Part shown: one piece after another, positions 1 through 8,044 of the stretch | Layout: every line of letters starts with the position of its first letter | Position numbering within the stretch: position 1 is the first letter of the stretch | NCBI GenBank assembly: GCA_034669965.1 | Contig: JAXMOK010000001.1 | Span: 1-64,000, forward strand | Length of the DNA stretch: 64,000 bases | Direction: 5' to 3' | Source of the DNA: HXMU1420-13 sp034669965 | Lineage (GTDB): Bacteria; Bacteroidota; Rhodothermia; Balneolales; Balneolaceae | The notes under the pieces: generated by a model | The model's database searches: none | Told to the model about the DNA's origin: nothing | What the model saw: the letters and a program-made list of their open reading frames with translations, nothing else | Position numbers and translations under genes: made by a program

Positions 1-62
1 TGATAGCTGCGGGTAACCACATCCAATTTAAATTCTTTAGTAAATACGCGACGTTGATTCAT
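1..62 (-). mobile_element. 5' end of an IS3-type transposase OrfA (partial, runs off the left edge)
   Basis: Twenty codons from an ATG at 60-62 read leftward off the window. They give MNQRRVFTKEFKLDVVTRSY. The basic start followed by FTKEFK and a hydrophobic run is the typical opening of the helix-turn-helix OrfA of IS3/IS911-like elements. The adjoining methyltransferase gene stops about 40 bp away and lacks its expected C-terminus, so an insertion sequence probably sits here, with one terminus between about 63 and 120. The IS group cannot be set from so few residues. A non-mobile transposase-like HTH protein is the alternative. Confidence 0.6.
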
Positions 63-98
63 AGTTCTTTTGAATTACAGCAGCTAATATACCTTAAC

Positions 99-2597
99 TC
101 ACTGTCTACTAAAATGTAGTAAGCCCAGACTGATTCCTTGTTTATCAACAGGTTTACCGTCCTTCCAATTTCTACTATAAACGACTTTTTGAATTCGGGG
201 CTTTGTAACTGCTTGAAAGTACCCTCCCATTTCAACCATTAAATACTTCCTATTTCCTCCCTCTTCCCTATTTAGTTCAATAATGGCATGTCCGGTTGTT
301 CCAGAACCAGAATAATAGTCCAAAACACAATCGTTAACATCTAAATTACATACTCTTAAAGAGTCCATAACAGCATATAGAGACTTAGGATATGAAAAGG
401 AATTCAAATCTTTGAAAATATCTTTAATCAAATTGGTTCCATAAGAAGTCGCAGAATATTTCTTGTCACCCCACCAAGTATTTGGTAAAACTCCTTCGCT
501 ATTAAGACGTGCCTTTACATATATTGCTAATTCTCCTGTTCGGTCATTATCGACCTTAAACTCGGAAGGATTTTCAAGAGTTCTATCTAAACCCCATTTC
601 CATCTCCTATCCCTTCCCTTATCGTCAATTGGGTATAAAATTGTTTCACCAAAATTAGGTTGTTCTTCTAAGATCCATTCATTAGTCTGATCATTCCAAT
701 ACATTTTTGGAATACGAAACCCATTTTTTGAAATAAAAAAAGGATAATACATAGTTGGCGATTCATCTTTAGTACCACCGTGTTTTCTAAAATTTACCCA
801 CTCAAACCTGCCTTTATCATCTTGCTCATCATATCTATTAATTTGCTTGTCGGTTCTTGGTAACCTTCCCACTTCACTATTAATATGGCTTCCATGAACA
901 ATACCATATTCATGAGCTATTGATACACCGCGCGCAGTAGATCTACCTGATGGGTTGTTGCGAATACTTATTACTCCGAGTTCATTATCAGGCCCAAATA
1001 CAGAATCCAATAAGTTCGAAGCTCGGCTAAATTCATAATCATCAATTGTAAAGAAATGAAGACCGCTATTCTTGATTAGTTCCTTAGCGACACTTAATCG
1101 ATTTTCAATTAACGATAACCAAGATGAATGTCGAAATGAGTTTTTATAAAGGATCTCCGATGAGCTTGTGTTATAAGGTGGATCTATATATATAGCGTCC
1201 AGAGTAGATTCATATCTATTCCCAAAAAATCTTAAAGCCTGAAAATTTTCTGAATTGATCATCAATCCATTGGTCTGATCATCTAAATGATCAATGGTTG
1301 CCAGCAACTTATACTTCCATTCCCGGGAGTAGAACTGCGTATCTATCATCAGAAAAGGATGAGCTTTCAGAAAGCCTGAAGTAAGTGGTTCGGAATAATC
1401 GTCCAGTTCATCAATAGCGTAGAGCGTAATCCATTCCTTTCGTTGTTCCTCATTGGCGGCAATGTCTGCATAGAATTCTTCATCTACCCGATCAAGGGTT
1501 ATGCAGTAATCGCTTTGGAGAACAAACTTCTTCTTCAGCCATAGCTTTTTCTGGAACTCCTCCAGCTGGGCCAGAAATTCAATGATCTTAAGGGCTACTT
1601 TCTTAAAGGCTTTAATCACCTGTAGGGACTGCCGGTAGGATTCTTCCTTATCAAGGTCAATATCATCAATGTGTAGAACCTCATTCTTAATATAGAAATC
1701 CAGTTCCCGCTTCAGGAATCCACCAAGGTCTTTATGTATAAAATAGTCGAAGGTGTTTCGAGCTGTATACTCTTTCAGGTGCTTTTCCAGCAGGGTACGC
1801 TTCTTATCTTTCTCTGTAGGTTTGGGTTGCAATAACTCAGTAAGCCATGCATTGGGTAAAGCGTCTTTCAGCGTATCAAAAGTCTCCTTCATGAGCTTGT
1901 CCTGTTTGGTCTTCTTATTCAGGGGCTCATAGGTAAAATGAATGATCAGTTCCTGATCAGTCTCTTTAAAAGGTTCTTCTGCATAGAGCTTAAAGCGCCG
2001 TTCTCCATTTTGTGATTTGTTATTATTCTGCTCGGTAGAGGCCTCCACCAACTCAAAGTTTACCGTCTTCCCGTTCCGGAGATAGAAGCGGTAATTCTTA
2101 AAATATTCGCTGGTCTTTATATAATACTGATCATGATTCGCCCAGTGGAGCTTTACTTCCTCGCCCTGGTAAGGGATGGCATATACATCGTCTTTATATC
2201 TGCGCTGAGAAATGAAATCTCCTTCATCGTAGTAGCGCTTAAAAAAATTGGTCAGGTGAGAGAAGGTTGTATTCTGTAGATCGGTGGTATCTGCTTTGTA
2301 AAGTTGTTGCCTAAGGGCTAATACCTTTTCATTTTTATCAGGATCTACTCCTGCACTTCGTAAAGTTTCTTCCAGGGTTTTGACTTCCTTCTCGAGCTGC
2401 TCCTTATTCTGCCCTGCATGTGCATTTAAAGTACTCTCCACTTGAGTAATTAGCCGGTTATCCAGAAAGTCGGTGATCTCATCCCGTTTCTGGTTCATAA
2501 TCCGGTAAATACCAAAGTCCAGATCGGCCTGATCCAGTTGGAATAATTCTTTTAATATGTTTTTCAGACGATCATAGGCTTGGTTATGTTCACTCAT
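99..2597 (-). CDS. Beta-class adenine-specific DNA methyltransferase (type III Mod-like), C-terminally truncated
   Basis: This 832-residue protein should transfer a methyl group from SAM to adenine in DNA. The catalytic motif DPPYNT starts at D472, and the SAM-binding motif DYYSGSGTTG follows at D760. The order catalytic-then-SAM marks the beta class, as in type III Mod proteins. The first 400 or so residues are a charged helical region that would serve target recognition or partner binding. The last residues, LLHFSRQ, replace what in relatives is, as I recall, a further domain of about 200 residues after a GKPV..GIS segment, so the gene looks cut by the neighbouring insertion sequence. It is the last gene of the minus-strand operon and its ATG overlaps the SecB-like gene's stop by 4 bp. 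Both catalytic motifs are intact; activity is uncertain. Confidence 0.85.
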   Translation of the reverse strand: MSEHNQAYDRLKNILKELFQLDQADLDFGIYRIMNQKRDEITDFLDNRLITQVESTLNAHAGQNKEQLEKEVKTLEETLRSAGVDPDKNEKVLALRQQLYKADTTDLQNTTFSHLTNFFKRYYDEGDFISQRRYKDDVYAIPYQGEEVKLHWANHDQYYIKTSEYFKNYRFYLRNGKTVNFELVEASTEQNNNKSQNGERRFKLYAEEPFKETDQELIIHFTYEPLNKKTKQDKLMKETFDTLKDALPNAWLTELLQPKPTEKDKKRTLLEKHLKEYTARNTFDYFIHKDLGGFLKRELDFYIKNEVLHIDDIDLDKEESYRQSLQVIKAFKKVALKIIEFLAQLEEFQKKLWLKKKFVLQSDYCITLDRVDEEFYADIAANEEQRKEWITLYAIDELDDYSEPLTSGFLKAHPFLMIDTQFYSREWKYKLLATIDHLDDQTNGLMINSENFQALRFFGNRYESTLDAIYIDPPYNTSSSEILYKNSFRHSSWLSLIENRLSVAKELIKNSGLHFFTIDDYEFSRASNLLDSVFGPDNELGVISIRNNPSGRSTARGVSIAHEYGIVHGSHINSEVGRLPRTDKQINRYDEQDDKGRFEWVNFRKHGGTKDESPTMYYPFFISKNGFRIPKMYWNDQTNEWILEEQPNFGETILYPIDDKGRDRRWKWGLDRTLENPSEFKVDNDRTGELAIYVKARLNSEGVLPNTWWGDKKYSATSYGTNLIKDIFKDLNSFSYPKSLYAVMDSLRVCNLDVNDCVLDYYSGSGTTGHAIIELNREEGGNRKYLMVEMGGYFQAVTKPRIQKVVYSRNWKDGKPVDKQGISLGLLHFSRQ
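103..116. repeat. 14-bp motif shared with the truA upstream region; possible IS terminus
   Basis: TGTCTACTAAAATG lies across the stop-proximal codons of the truncated methyltransferase, about 40 bp upstream of the transposase start. The identical 14 bp occurs in the same orientation at 8934-8947, 2 bp upstream of the truA start codon. It may be the outer end of the insertion sequence. Confidence 0.4.
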
Positions 2598-3052
2598 TCC
2601 GAACGTTCCCCTTTAAATTCAATAGTGACAGGCTCTTTAATTAATTCCGCTACATTAATGGTAGGCAACAGGTATTGGTTGAACTCTGTGTTCTCTGTTT
2701 TGGCGTGCAATACACCACGGCAAGTACCAATAGTTAGCATTTGTAGATGACCTAAAAACCCTGGTTCAATAGTAATACTTTGGCCGTCTTCACTTTGCAT
2801 GGTTTGCCAAGCTTCTTCTTTAATCTCAAAATGACACGACACTTTAAGTGTAAGAAAGGGAGTATCACCGTGTGTAAAGCGAAACTCTGTTAATACTCCT
2901 ATAAAATGTGTATTTGGATCCGCCCCATATTCATAGCTTTGCCAAAAACCAACATCTTTATCTTCATCATATATGTCGGGAAAGGTTGCGAATTGTACCG
3001 TTTGGATTGCTCGAAATGCAAAACCCACTCCTTTTTGTTGCTTTTTACTCAT
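2594..3052 (-). CDS. SecB-like chaperone of a toxin-antitoxin-chaperone set
   Basis: A 152-residue acidic, soluble protein without a signal peptide. The central part has alternating beta-strand character (FLTLKVSCHFEI), then a Leu/Thr/Gly helix region (LTIGTCRGVLHAKTE) and a LLPTINVAELI segment. These resemble the C-terminal half of SecB, where an ARG...LPPVNF-type segment occupies the same place. Small SecB-like proteins beside an XRE antitoxin are known as the chaperone of toxin-antitoxin-chaperone (TAC) modules. They protect an unstable antitoxin and so control toxin release. The gene overlaps the antitoxin upstream and the methyltransferase downstream by 4 bp each, implying translational coupling. 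The housekeeping SecB is an unlikely alternative given this location. Confidence 0.65.
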   Translation of the reverse strand: MSKKQQKGVGFAFRAIQTVQFATFPDIYDEDKDVGFWQSYEYGADPNTHFIGVLTEFRFTHGDTPFLTLKVSCHFEIKEEAWQTMQSEDGQSITIEPGFLGHLQMLTIGTCRGVLHAKTENTEFNQYLLPTINVAELIKEPVTIEFKGERSE

Positions 3053-3486
3053 GCCGATTTCTTGTATGATTTAACCAATTTCAAGCTTGAATATTCTTCT
3101 TTTTTCTGAACACTCATCCCAGTACTAAAATAGTTTAGACCTTCAGGCTTTGATTGCTTAGTAACAATCTCACCGGATTGTTTTGGTATGCGCATTAAAT
3201 CCACACCCAATGCAATTTCAAGCTTAGAAATGGTTTCGATGGTGAAATTTTCTTTTCCTTTCACCCATTTATTCACTTGTGGGGGCTTCACATCAAGTTG
3301 GTCAGCAAGCCAAACTTGTGATTTTCCTGATGCTTTTAATTCATCAAGTATTCGAAAAGCGATAGCACGTGATTTTGATATCCAAGGTTTATCGGCTCTT
3401 CGCTGTTTTGCGCGTTCTTTCCAATTTGAACTGCCACCTTTCGACAATTTTCCTATATCCAATCGGGTTTCTTTGTGTGTACTCAT
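3049..3486 (-). CDS. XRE-family antitoxin with a C-terminal tail (TAC type)
   Basis: A 145-residue protein. A basic N-terminal arm (about 1-40, with WKERAKQRRADKPW) leads into a helix-turn-helix of about 55 residues in which SQVWLADQLDVKPPQVNKWV is the recognition core. A tail of about 45 residues follows (from about 103), rich in Ser, Lys and Tyr with hydrophobic positions. In TAC modules the antitoxin carries such a tail, the chaperone-addiction region, which the SecB-like partner must bind to keep the antitoxin folded. The gene sits between the candidate toxin and the SecB-like gene, overlapping both by 4 bp. It probably also represses its own operon. The fold is clear; the chaperone dependence is inferred from context. 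Confidence 0.7.
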   Translation of the reverse strand: MSTHKETRLDIGKLSKGGSSNWKERAKQRRADKPWISKSRAIAFRILDELKASGKSQVWLADQLDVKPPQVNKWVKGKENFTIETISKLEIALGVDLMRIPKQSGEIVTKQSKPEGLNYFSTGMSVQKKEEYSSLKLVKSYKKSA

Positions 3487-4049
3487 AATTCTCTAAGGTC
3501 TGGGGTGAAATCATAATCGAATTGATCTAACAGGTATTCTTTCACCATATTTAGTTTCTGAAGTTCCAGTTTTGTATCTGGGTGGTTGTTCATTTCATGG
3601 GTTAGCTTTATCGCTCCACCAGTTATCACATACTGCTGCGCATGTAATCTCACAGCATACAATCTCAGGCAAAAAGGGTTGTCATCGTTTTTCCCTTTTG
3701 ATGGTTGATAAGTTGTTCTTTCATATTCCAATGTTCCTAAAGGTTGAAATAGTTCGTCGAGGCTTCGTTCTTCTTCGGTTTCATCATTGTTCAGAATTTC
3801 ATCAACTTCAAGGATCTTATGTTCAAAATGATCAGCTTGTTCTGGAATCTTGTATTTAAGGTTAAGACCATCATTTCTCATCCAATACTCTGTATACAGA
3901 TATTTACGATTTCTTTCAAAGTATTCGTCTACATATTCAGGGTCGTTCCATAATTCAAATAATCGATCAAATTCCGATTCATATTCATCGTCATACATCA
4001 CTGAGTACAGATAGCCATCAATTATAGGTATAATATCGACAATTTTCAC
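3483..4049 (-). CDS. Candidate toxin of the TAC module (HigB/RelE-like?)
   Basis: A 188-residue acidic protein starting at a GTG (4047-4049). An in-frame TAA three codons upstream rules out a longer form. The C-terminal half carries a conserved-looking block, FCLRLYAVRLHAQQYVITGG followed by AIKLT, then a helical LELQKLNMVKEYL segment. I know this pattern from uncharacterised Bacteroidota proteins encoded just before XRE regulators. By position (first of a toxin-antitoxin-SecB triplet) it is the presumed toxin, and the RLYAVR/ITGGAIKL part is reminiscent of the beta-strands of RelE-fold toxins. No catalytic residues can be named. It starts 32 bp after the helicase stop and overlaps the antitoxin by 4 bp. 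Confidence 0.5.
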   Translation of the reverse strand: MKIVDIIPIIDGYLYSVMYDDEYESEFDRLFELWNDPEYVDEYFERNRKYLYTEYWMRNDGLNLKYKIPEQADHFEHKILEVDEILNNDETEEERSLDELFQPLGTLEYERTTYQPSKGKNDDNPFCLRLYAVRLHAQQYVITGGAIKLTHEMNNHPDTKLELQKLNMVKEYLLDQFDYDFTPDLREL

Positions 4050-4080
4050 TAAAAATTAACCTGTAGGTTTATTTTATCGT

Positions 4081-6942
4081 TCATACTAATGTCCATCGTA
4101 TAACTAGTATGTTAGTTTGTGTGGTTTCTTGTTTTAGCCGCTGTTCAATTTCATCGATCATGGCATCACGCTGTTCTTCAATGGAGTCTTCAACATCAAA
4201 AATCTCCTGTCGCAAGCGGCGAAGTTTTTTATTTAAGGTGCGCAGTTTCTTTTGGTTGTTCAGCATCTCTTCTGGGCTCGTTAATTGGCGAGCGTCCCTA
4301 TTCAATTGCTTGATCTGCTTTTTAGTATCACGAATCGACTGCTCCGCTGCAAAAATCTTATCATCTGCCCATTTATTTAGCTTATCCACTTCCTGCAAGA
4401 AGTAGGCGTGGTTGTACTGCTTAATTTCGTCAAGAGCTTCATCCAGTTTAGTTTCAGATAGCATATTAATCTGTTTACGGGTAGCATCGGTTACTTCAAT
4501 CTCTTTCGCTGAAGTAACCGGAAGGTCGATGATTCGGTGAGCAATTTCGAATGATAAGGTTTCTCCGTCATCTGTAAACCCGGCATACACCAACTGGTCT
4601 ACGGTATCTAGTGAACTAACGGTAAGCTGATCAATATGAAGCCATCCGGATTTACCTATAAATGGGTCAAGCGCCGCAACCTTCGCCTCATAAGCAGAAA
4701 GATTGAAAAGCAGGTGCCTTGTGGTTTGTTCTGCCTGTTTTAAGTCAGAAATAATCTTTACAGTAAGAGGATGACCAATTCGTAGTTTATAAGCATCTTC
4801 AACTTTATTTGCGATTCTATACCGTCCCACAGGAACATCTCTGCCGGTATAGTCTGACTTAGGCAGGTGAAATGAAGCTTCCTGATCATTGAATGAGGCT
4901 ATGTCTTTGAGGGCATAACGTATAAGGTTCCAGAGCCATTTCTGGTATCGGTTCAGGTAGATCTTACTTTGCTCCTGGGTGACTTTGAGCTTTTCAATCA
5001 CTTCAATATCAAAGTTCTCCAACAGCTTTTGCCGGGTGGTCTGAAGCTTTGACTGTATCTGATGGTCAAGCTCGGTCTGTAACTCATCAAAAGAGTTCTG
5101 AATTTCCTCCTCTGTCCGACAAGCCTGATAGATTTCTCCGATACGACGTTCAAAATCTACGCCACTTTCAATAGCCCCTAATACTTCATCACTGGCACCA
5201 AACACGCCATCAAAAAGCTGGAATTTTTGATCAAGTAAATCAAACACTCTACGGTCTGCGGCATTATTCACATTCACAAAGTTTACCACTACCACATCAT
5301 ATTTCTGTCCATACCGGTGGCAGCGACCAATCCTTTGTTCAATCCGCTGAGGATTCCAGGGGAGATCATAATTAACAACGGTTGAACAAAATTGAAGGTT
5401 GATCCCCTCCGCTGCTGCCTCAGTAGCGATCATAATAGTTGCTTCTTCCTTGAAATAATCGGTCAAAGCACCACGAATATCTACTGTTTTATTACCAGTT
5501 ACTTTAGAAGTACCTTCATTTTTAATCTTCCAGTGATTATAGATCTCTTTGGCTTTCTCCCCATTATTCGAGCCATTAAAGAGTACTACTTTCCCTGTGT
5601 AATCACTTTTCTCCAGCATGCGAAACAGGTAATCCTGCGTTCGTGTAGATTCAGTAAAAATGATGGCTTTTTCTGGTGCATTTAGTGCTCTCATTTTAGA
5701 GAAAGCTTCATCTAATGCCTGAATTAGTTTTTCACCTTTGGCATTATTCTCGATGCTTTCTGCCAACTCGTAAAAGCTTTGAAGCTCACGAATCTCATCA
5801 CGGATTTCTTCCCGCTCTTCCTCCGAAAGTACAAATTCCTGCTCGATCTCAAGTTCTTCAGGCCATTCATCTTCATATTCTTCCAGTGTCTCGAAGCCGT
5901 CTACATCGTGCTCTTCCAGATTCATAATCTTCTTTTCTTCAACAGCTTTCTCCAGCTTTCGAACAAGACCCCGGAGTGTACCAGAGATGGCGTAGGTTGA
6001 AGAGGCAAGAAGCTTACGCATGATCAAGGTCATCAGATGTCGCTGACTCGAAGGCAAGGCAAACAGGAGTACTCTTTGAAGGTATTCCGTAACCATATCG
6101 TACAATGCCTGTTCTTCACCCGTTGGCTCAAATTTTACAGTGATAGGTATCCGCTTGGTGTAGCTTATATACTCTTGTACCTGTCGTCTGAGATTCCTCT
6201 TACAAATTGGTTTAAGCCTGTTCTTAAGATCATCGAAGTCATCACTATCCTCACTCAATCGTGCAAACTGTTTTCTGAAACTCTTTTTGTCCCCAAATAC
6301 CTGTTCATCGATCAGGCTTACTAACCCAAAAAGTTCCATTAAGCTATTTTGTAAAGGTGTAGCCGTCAGCAGGACTTTAGGAATTTCCTCCAGAGATTCT
6401 TTAATCGAGGTTCCAATTTTATTGGAAGGTTTATACACATTGCGTAACCGGTGTGCCTCATCAATTACAACAAGGTCCCAGCTTCGGAGCCGGAGATAAT
6501 CTTCTTTATTCTTAGCAAAGTGATAGGAACAGATTACGATCCGTTTATCTTCAAATGGGTTTCTCTTTCCGGCATTAATTCGCTTATTAAACTCTTTAGT
6601 TTCGAGTATCACAGAGTCCAGAAAGAACTTATCAGCCAGTTCCTGCTGCCATTGCTTTCTAAGAGAGGAAGGACAAATAATCAATAAATTCTTCTTTTGC
6701 TGTGCCCAGAACTGAGAAAGAAGAATACCTGCTTCAATTGTCTTACCTAACCCAACCTCATCCGCAAGAATAGCTCCTTTAGATAACGGGTTCCGGAATG
6801 CAAAGAGAGCAGCCTCCACCTGGTGTGGGTTGAGATCTACCTGTGCATCATAAAGAGTGGCACTGAACTTCTCCGGGCTTTCGGAAGTCGACCGTTTAGT
6901 AAGTTGATAAGCAATGTAGCGAGCTTGTTCGTGAACTATCAT
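4081..6942 (-). CDS. SNF2-family DEAH helicase of a DNA-methylation-linked defence operon
   Basis: A 953-residue ATP-dependent DNA translocase. Motifs in order: Walker A DEVGLGKT (K67), motif Ia PSSLRKQWQQEL, Walker B DEAH (161-164), motif III LLTATPLQNS, and in the second RecA domain ATEAAAEGINLQ and QRIGRCHRYGQ (motif VI arginine fingers). A long charged region between the lobes and a C-terminal coiled coil (about 870-940) extend it beyond a minimal SNF2 core. It is the first gene of the minus-strand operon. SNF2 helicases paired with adenine methyltransferases occur in DISARM class 1 (drmD with drmMI) and in type III-like systems carrying an extra helicase. No drmA, drmB, drmC or Res gene is visible here, but the operon runs into an insertion sequence at the left edge. 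Confidence 0.88.
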   Translation of the reverse strand: MIVHEQARYIAYQLTKRSTSESPEKFSATLYDAQVDLNPHQVEAALFAFRNPLSKGAILADEVGLGKTIEAGILLSQFWAQQKKNLLIICPSSLRKQWQQELADKFFLDSVILETKEFNKRINAGKRNPFEDKRIVICSYHFAKNKEDYLRLRSWDLVVIDEAHRLRNVYKPSNKIGTSIKESLEEIPKVLLTATPLQNSLMELFGLVSLIDEQVFGDKKSFRKQFARLSEDSDDFDDLKNRLKPICKRNLRRQVQEYISYTKRIPITVKFEPTGEEQALYDMVTEYLQRVLLFALPSSQRHLMTLIMRKLLASSTYAISGTLRGLVRKLEKAVEEKKIMNLEEHDVDGFETLEEYEDEWPEELEIEQEFVLSEEEREEIRDEIRELQSFYELAESIENNAKGEKLIQALDEAFSKMRALNAPEKAIIFTESTRTQDYLFRMLEKSDYTGKVVLFNGSNNGEKAKEIYNHWKIKNEGTSKVTGNKTVDIRGALTDYFKEEATIMIATEAAAEGINLQFCSTVVNYDLPWNPQRIEQRIGRCHRYGQKYDVVVVNFVNVNNAADRRVFDLLDQKFQLFDGVFGASDEVLGAIESGVDFERRIGEIYQACRTEEEIQNSFDELQTELDHQIQSKLQTTRQKLLENFDIEVIEKLKVTQEQSKIYLNRYQKWLWNLIRYALKDIASFNDQEASFHLPKSDYTGRDVPVGRYRIANKVEDAYKLRIGHPLTVKIISDLKQAEQTTRHLLFNLSAYEAKVAALDPFIGKSGWLHIDQLTVSSLDTVDQLVYAGFTDDGETLSFEIAHRIIDLPVTSAKEIEVTDATRKQINMLSETKLDEALDEIKQYNHAYFLQEVDKLNKWADDKIFAAEQSIRDTKKQIKQLNRDARQLTSPEEMLNNQKKLRTLNKKLRRLRQEIFDVEDSIEEQRDAMIDEIEQRLKQETTQTNILVIRWTLV

Positions 6943-7297
6943 CCCGAATAATTTGAATCAAATGTCTCAATAAAATCAATCACTTTCATTACAAATATTT
7001 TCAAAGCATTCTCAAACTGAAAGGGCTGACAATTTTATATATTTCGTTTCCATAGCATGTCAAGTCACCGAATTCACTGTTGTTATGTACCGCGATCGTA
7101 TATCCTGTTCTGTGAGGTCTTTTTTTGATTCCATCCCAAAAAACTATGTACTAACTTGTGGTCATCTAACCTGAGTATTAACTTCTACAAAGGACTACTA
7201 AATAACAAATGTTAAAATTTGTGACATTCTGTAAGGAGTTGGTTTGGGAGAGTTCTAACTTAATTTCAATCTTTTAAGATTTAAACTCATTGCCATT
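6943..7297. promoter_or_regulatory. Divergent intergenic region between the helicase operon and an unknown gene
   Basis: 355 bp of AT-rich DNA between two divergent genes. It must hold both promoters. A TAAAATTTG string at about 7212-7220 is one base off the Bacteroidota -7 consensus (TAnnTTTG) for the rightward gene. I found no long inverted repeat or small coding frame here. Confidence 0.4.
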
Positions 7298-7738
7298 ATG
7301 CTCTGGAGTAGTAACCCCAAACAACGTAGCTACCATCGTGTATTCGAAAGCTCCGATGAACCCTATGAACCGGTTCTTCGTGGAGACGGGTTATCTGTAG
7401 AAACTGCTTTCAAAGAAACGATTCTTCCTCTCGATGTATTCGATGATTATAAACGCTACTTATCCCCTATTCATGGTGAAAGAGGTTTAGACTGGACGGT
7501 TGTAGATGAAGAAGTCGTAGCTACAGGTATTCGTCACTTCTTTGTAAGCCTGGTAACTATCCAACTCAACAACGGTGAGCTACGAAAATATTACTTCAAT
7601 AAAAGTTCCAACTTTAAGGTGTTATACGCCGATGAATTGGAACAGAGACGAAAAGCACGGGAAGAAAGTAATGGCTGGTTTGTAAATGCTCTAAAAAGGC
7701 ATGTCAAGAGCTTACTAAAGAGAGCTCAAAGAAGGTGA
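7298..7738 (+). CDS. Hypothetical protein, soluble, 146 aa
   Basis: No family was recognised. The protein has no signal peptide or membrane segment. The central part alternates hydrophobic and polar residues (beta-rich, RHFFVSLVTIQL), and the C-terminus is strongly basic and helical (ALKRHVKSLLKRAQRR), which could contact nucleic acid or acidic lipid. The gene stands alone, divergent from the helicase operon, and is followed by a bidirectional terminator shared with the tRNA region. The ATG gives a frame free of stops throughout; a role in the defence island is possible but unsupported. Confidence 0.6.
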   Translation: MLWSSNPKQRSYHRVFESSDEPYEPVLRGDGLSVETAFKETILPLDVFDDYKRYLSPIHGERGLDWTVVDEEVVATGIRHFFVSLVTIQLNNGELRKYYFNKSSNFKVLYADELEQRRKAREESNGWFVNALKRHVKSLLKRAQRR

Positions 7739-7792
7739 AAAACAGAAGTAAAATGAGCTTTTGTTTCACTATTGTTTTACCCATCTAAAACT

Positions 7793-7834
7793 AAAAAACC
7801 CTAAGCTACAGTATTCATATAACTTAGGGTTTTT
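7793..7834. terminator. Bidirectional intrinsic terminator
   Basis: AAAAACCCTAAG and CTTAGGGTTTTT form a perfect 12-bp stem around a loop of about 18 nt. A-tract and T-tract on both sides let it stop the unknown gene from the left and the tRNA region from the right. Confidence 0.8.
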
Positions 7835-7840
7835 ATAAAG

Positions 7841-7900
7841 CTCCCCGGGTTGGATTCTCCCAAGGGGATGCCTTCGGCAGAACCGCTGACCGATCCGATC
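7841..7900 (-). pseudogene. Broken tRNA-Asn 3' half carrying a 22-bp palindromic insertion
   Basis: On the minus strand the last 17 nt, GAATCCAACCCGGGGAG, are identical to the 3' end of the intact tRNA-Asn at 7960-8031. Upstream of it the T-loop is split: TTC is separated from GAAT by 22 bp (7858-7879), TCCCAAGGGGATGCCTTCGG plus CA on the plus strand. Beyond that, remnants of the variable loop and anticodon stem (ATCGGTC) remain, while the 5' half is gone. The inserted piece resembles part of the dispersed repeat around 19040-19080. Confidence 0.6.
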
Positions 7901-7920
7901 GGTCGTTGATGGGATATATA

Positions 7921-7954
7921 AAAAAAGCCTCAAATCAATTACGACTTGAGGCTT
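7921..7954 (-). terminator. Terminator of tRNA-Asn
   Basis: Reading the minus strand, AAGCCTCAAG and TTTGAGGCTT pair around a short loop and are followed by a run of T. It begins 6 nt past the tRNA 3' end. Confidence 0.7.
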
Positions 7955-7959
7955 CAAAG

Positions 7960-8031
7960 CTCCCCGGGTTGGATTCGAACCAACGACCGATCGGTTAACA
8001 GCCGATTGCTCTGCCACTGAGCTACCGAGGA
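7960..8031 (-). tRNA. tRNA-Asn (GTT)
   Basis: 72 nt on the minus strand fold into a standard cloverleaf. The acceptor TCCTCGG pairs with CCGGGGA and the discriminator is G. The D-arm is GCTC/GAGC. The anticodon stem ATCGG/CCGAT closes the loop CTGTTAA, giving anticodon GTT. The T-arm is GTTGG-TTCGAAT-CCAAC. CCA is not encoded. It is flanked on both sides by damaged copies of itself. Confidence 0.95.
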
Positions 8032-8044
8032 AGATAATGTGGTT

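Noticed and set aside
99..6942. Complete DISARM or complete type III restriction-modification system
   Set aside because: Helicase and methyltransferase parts fit, but no drmA/drmB/drmC or Res nuclease gene is present in the window, so neither name is justified.
7769..8017. 82-codon frame on the minus strand across tRNA-Asn
   Set aside because: It reads through the tRNA gene, two terminators and a tRNA pseudogene; the SVVGSNPTRG stretch is the usual false translation of a tRNA 3' end.
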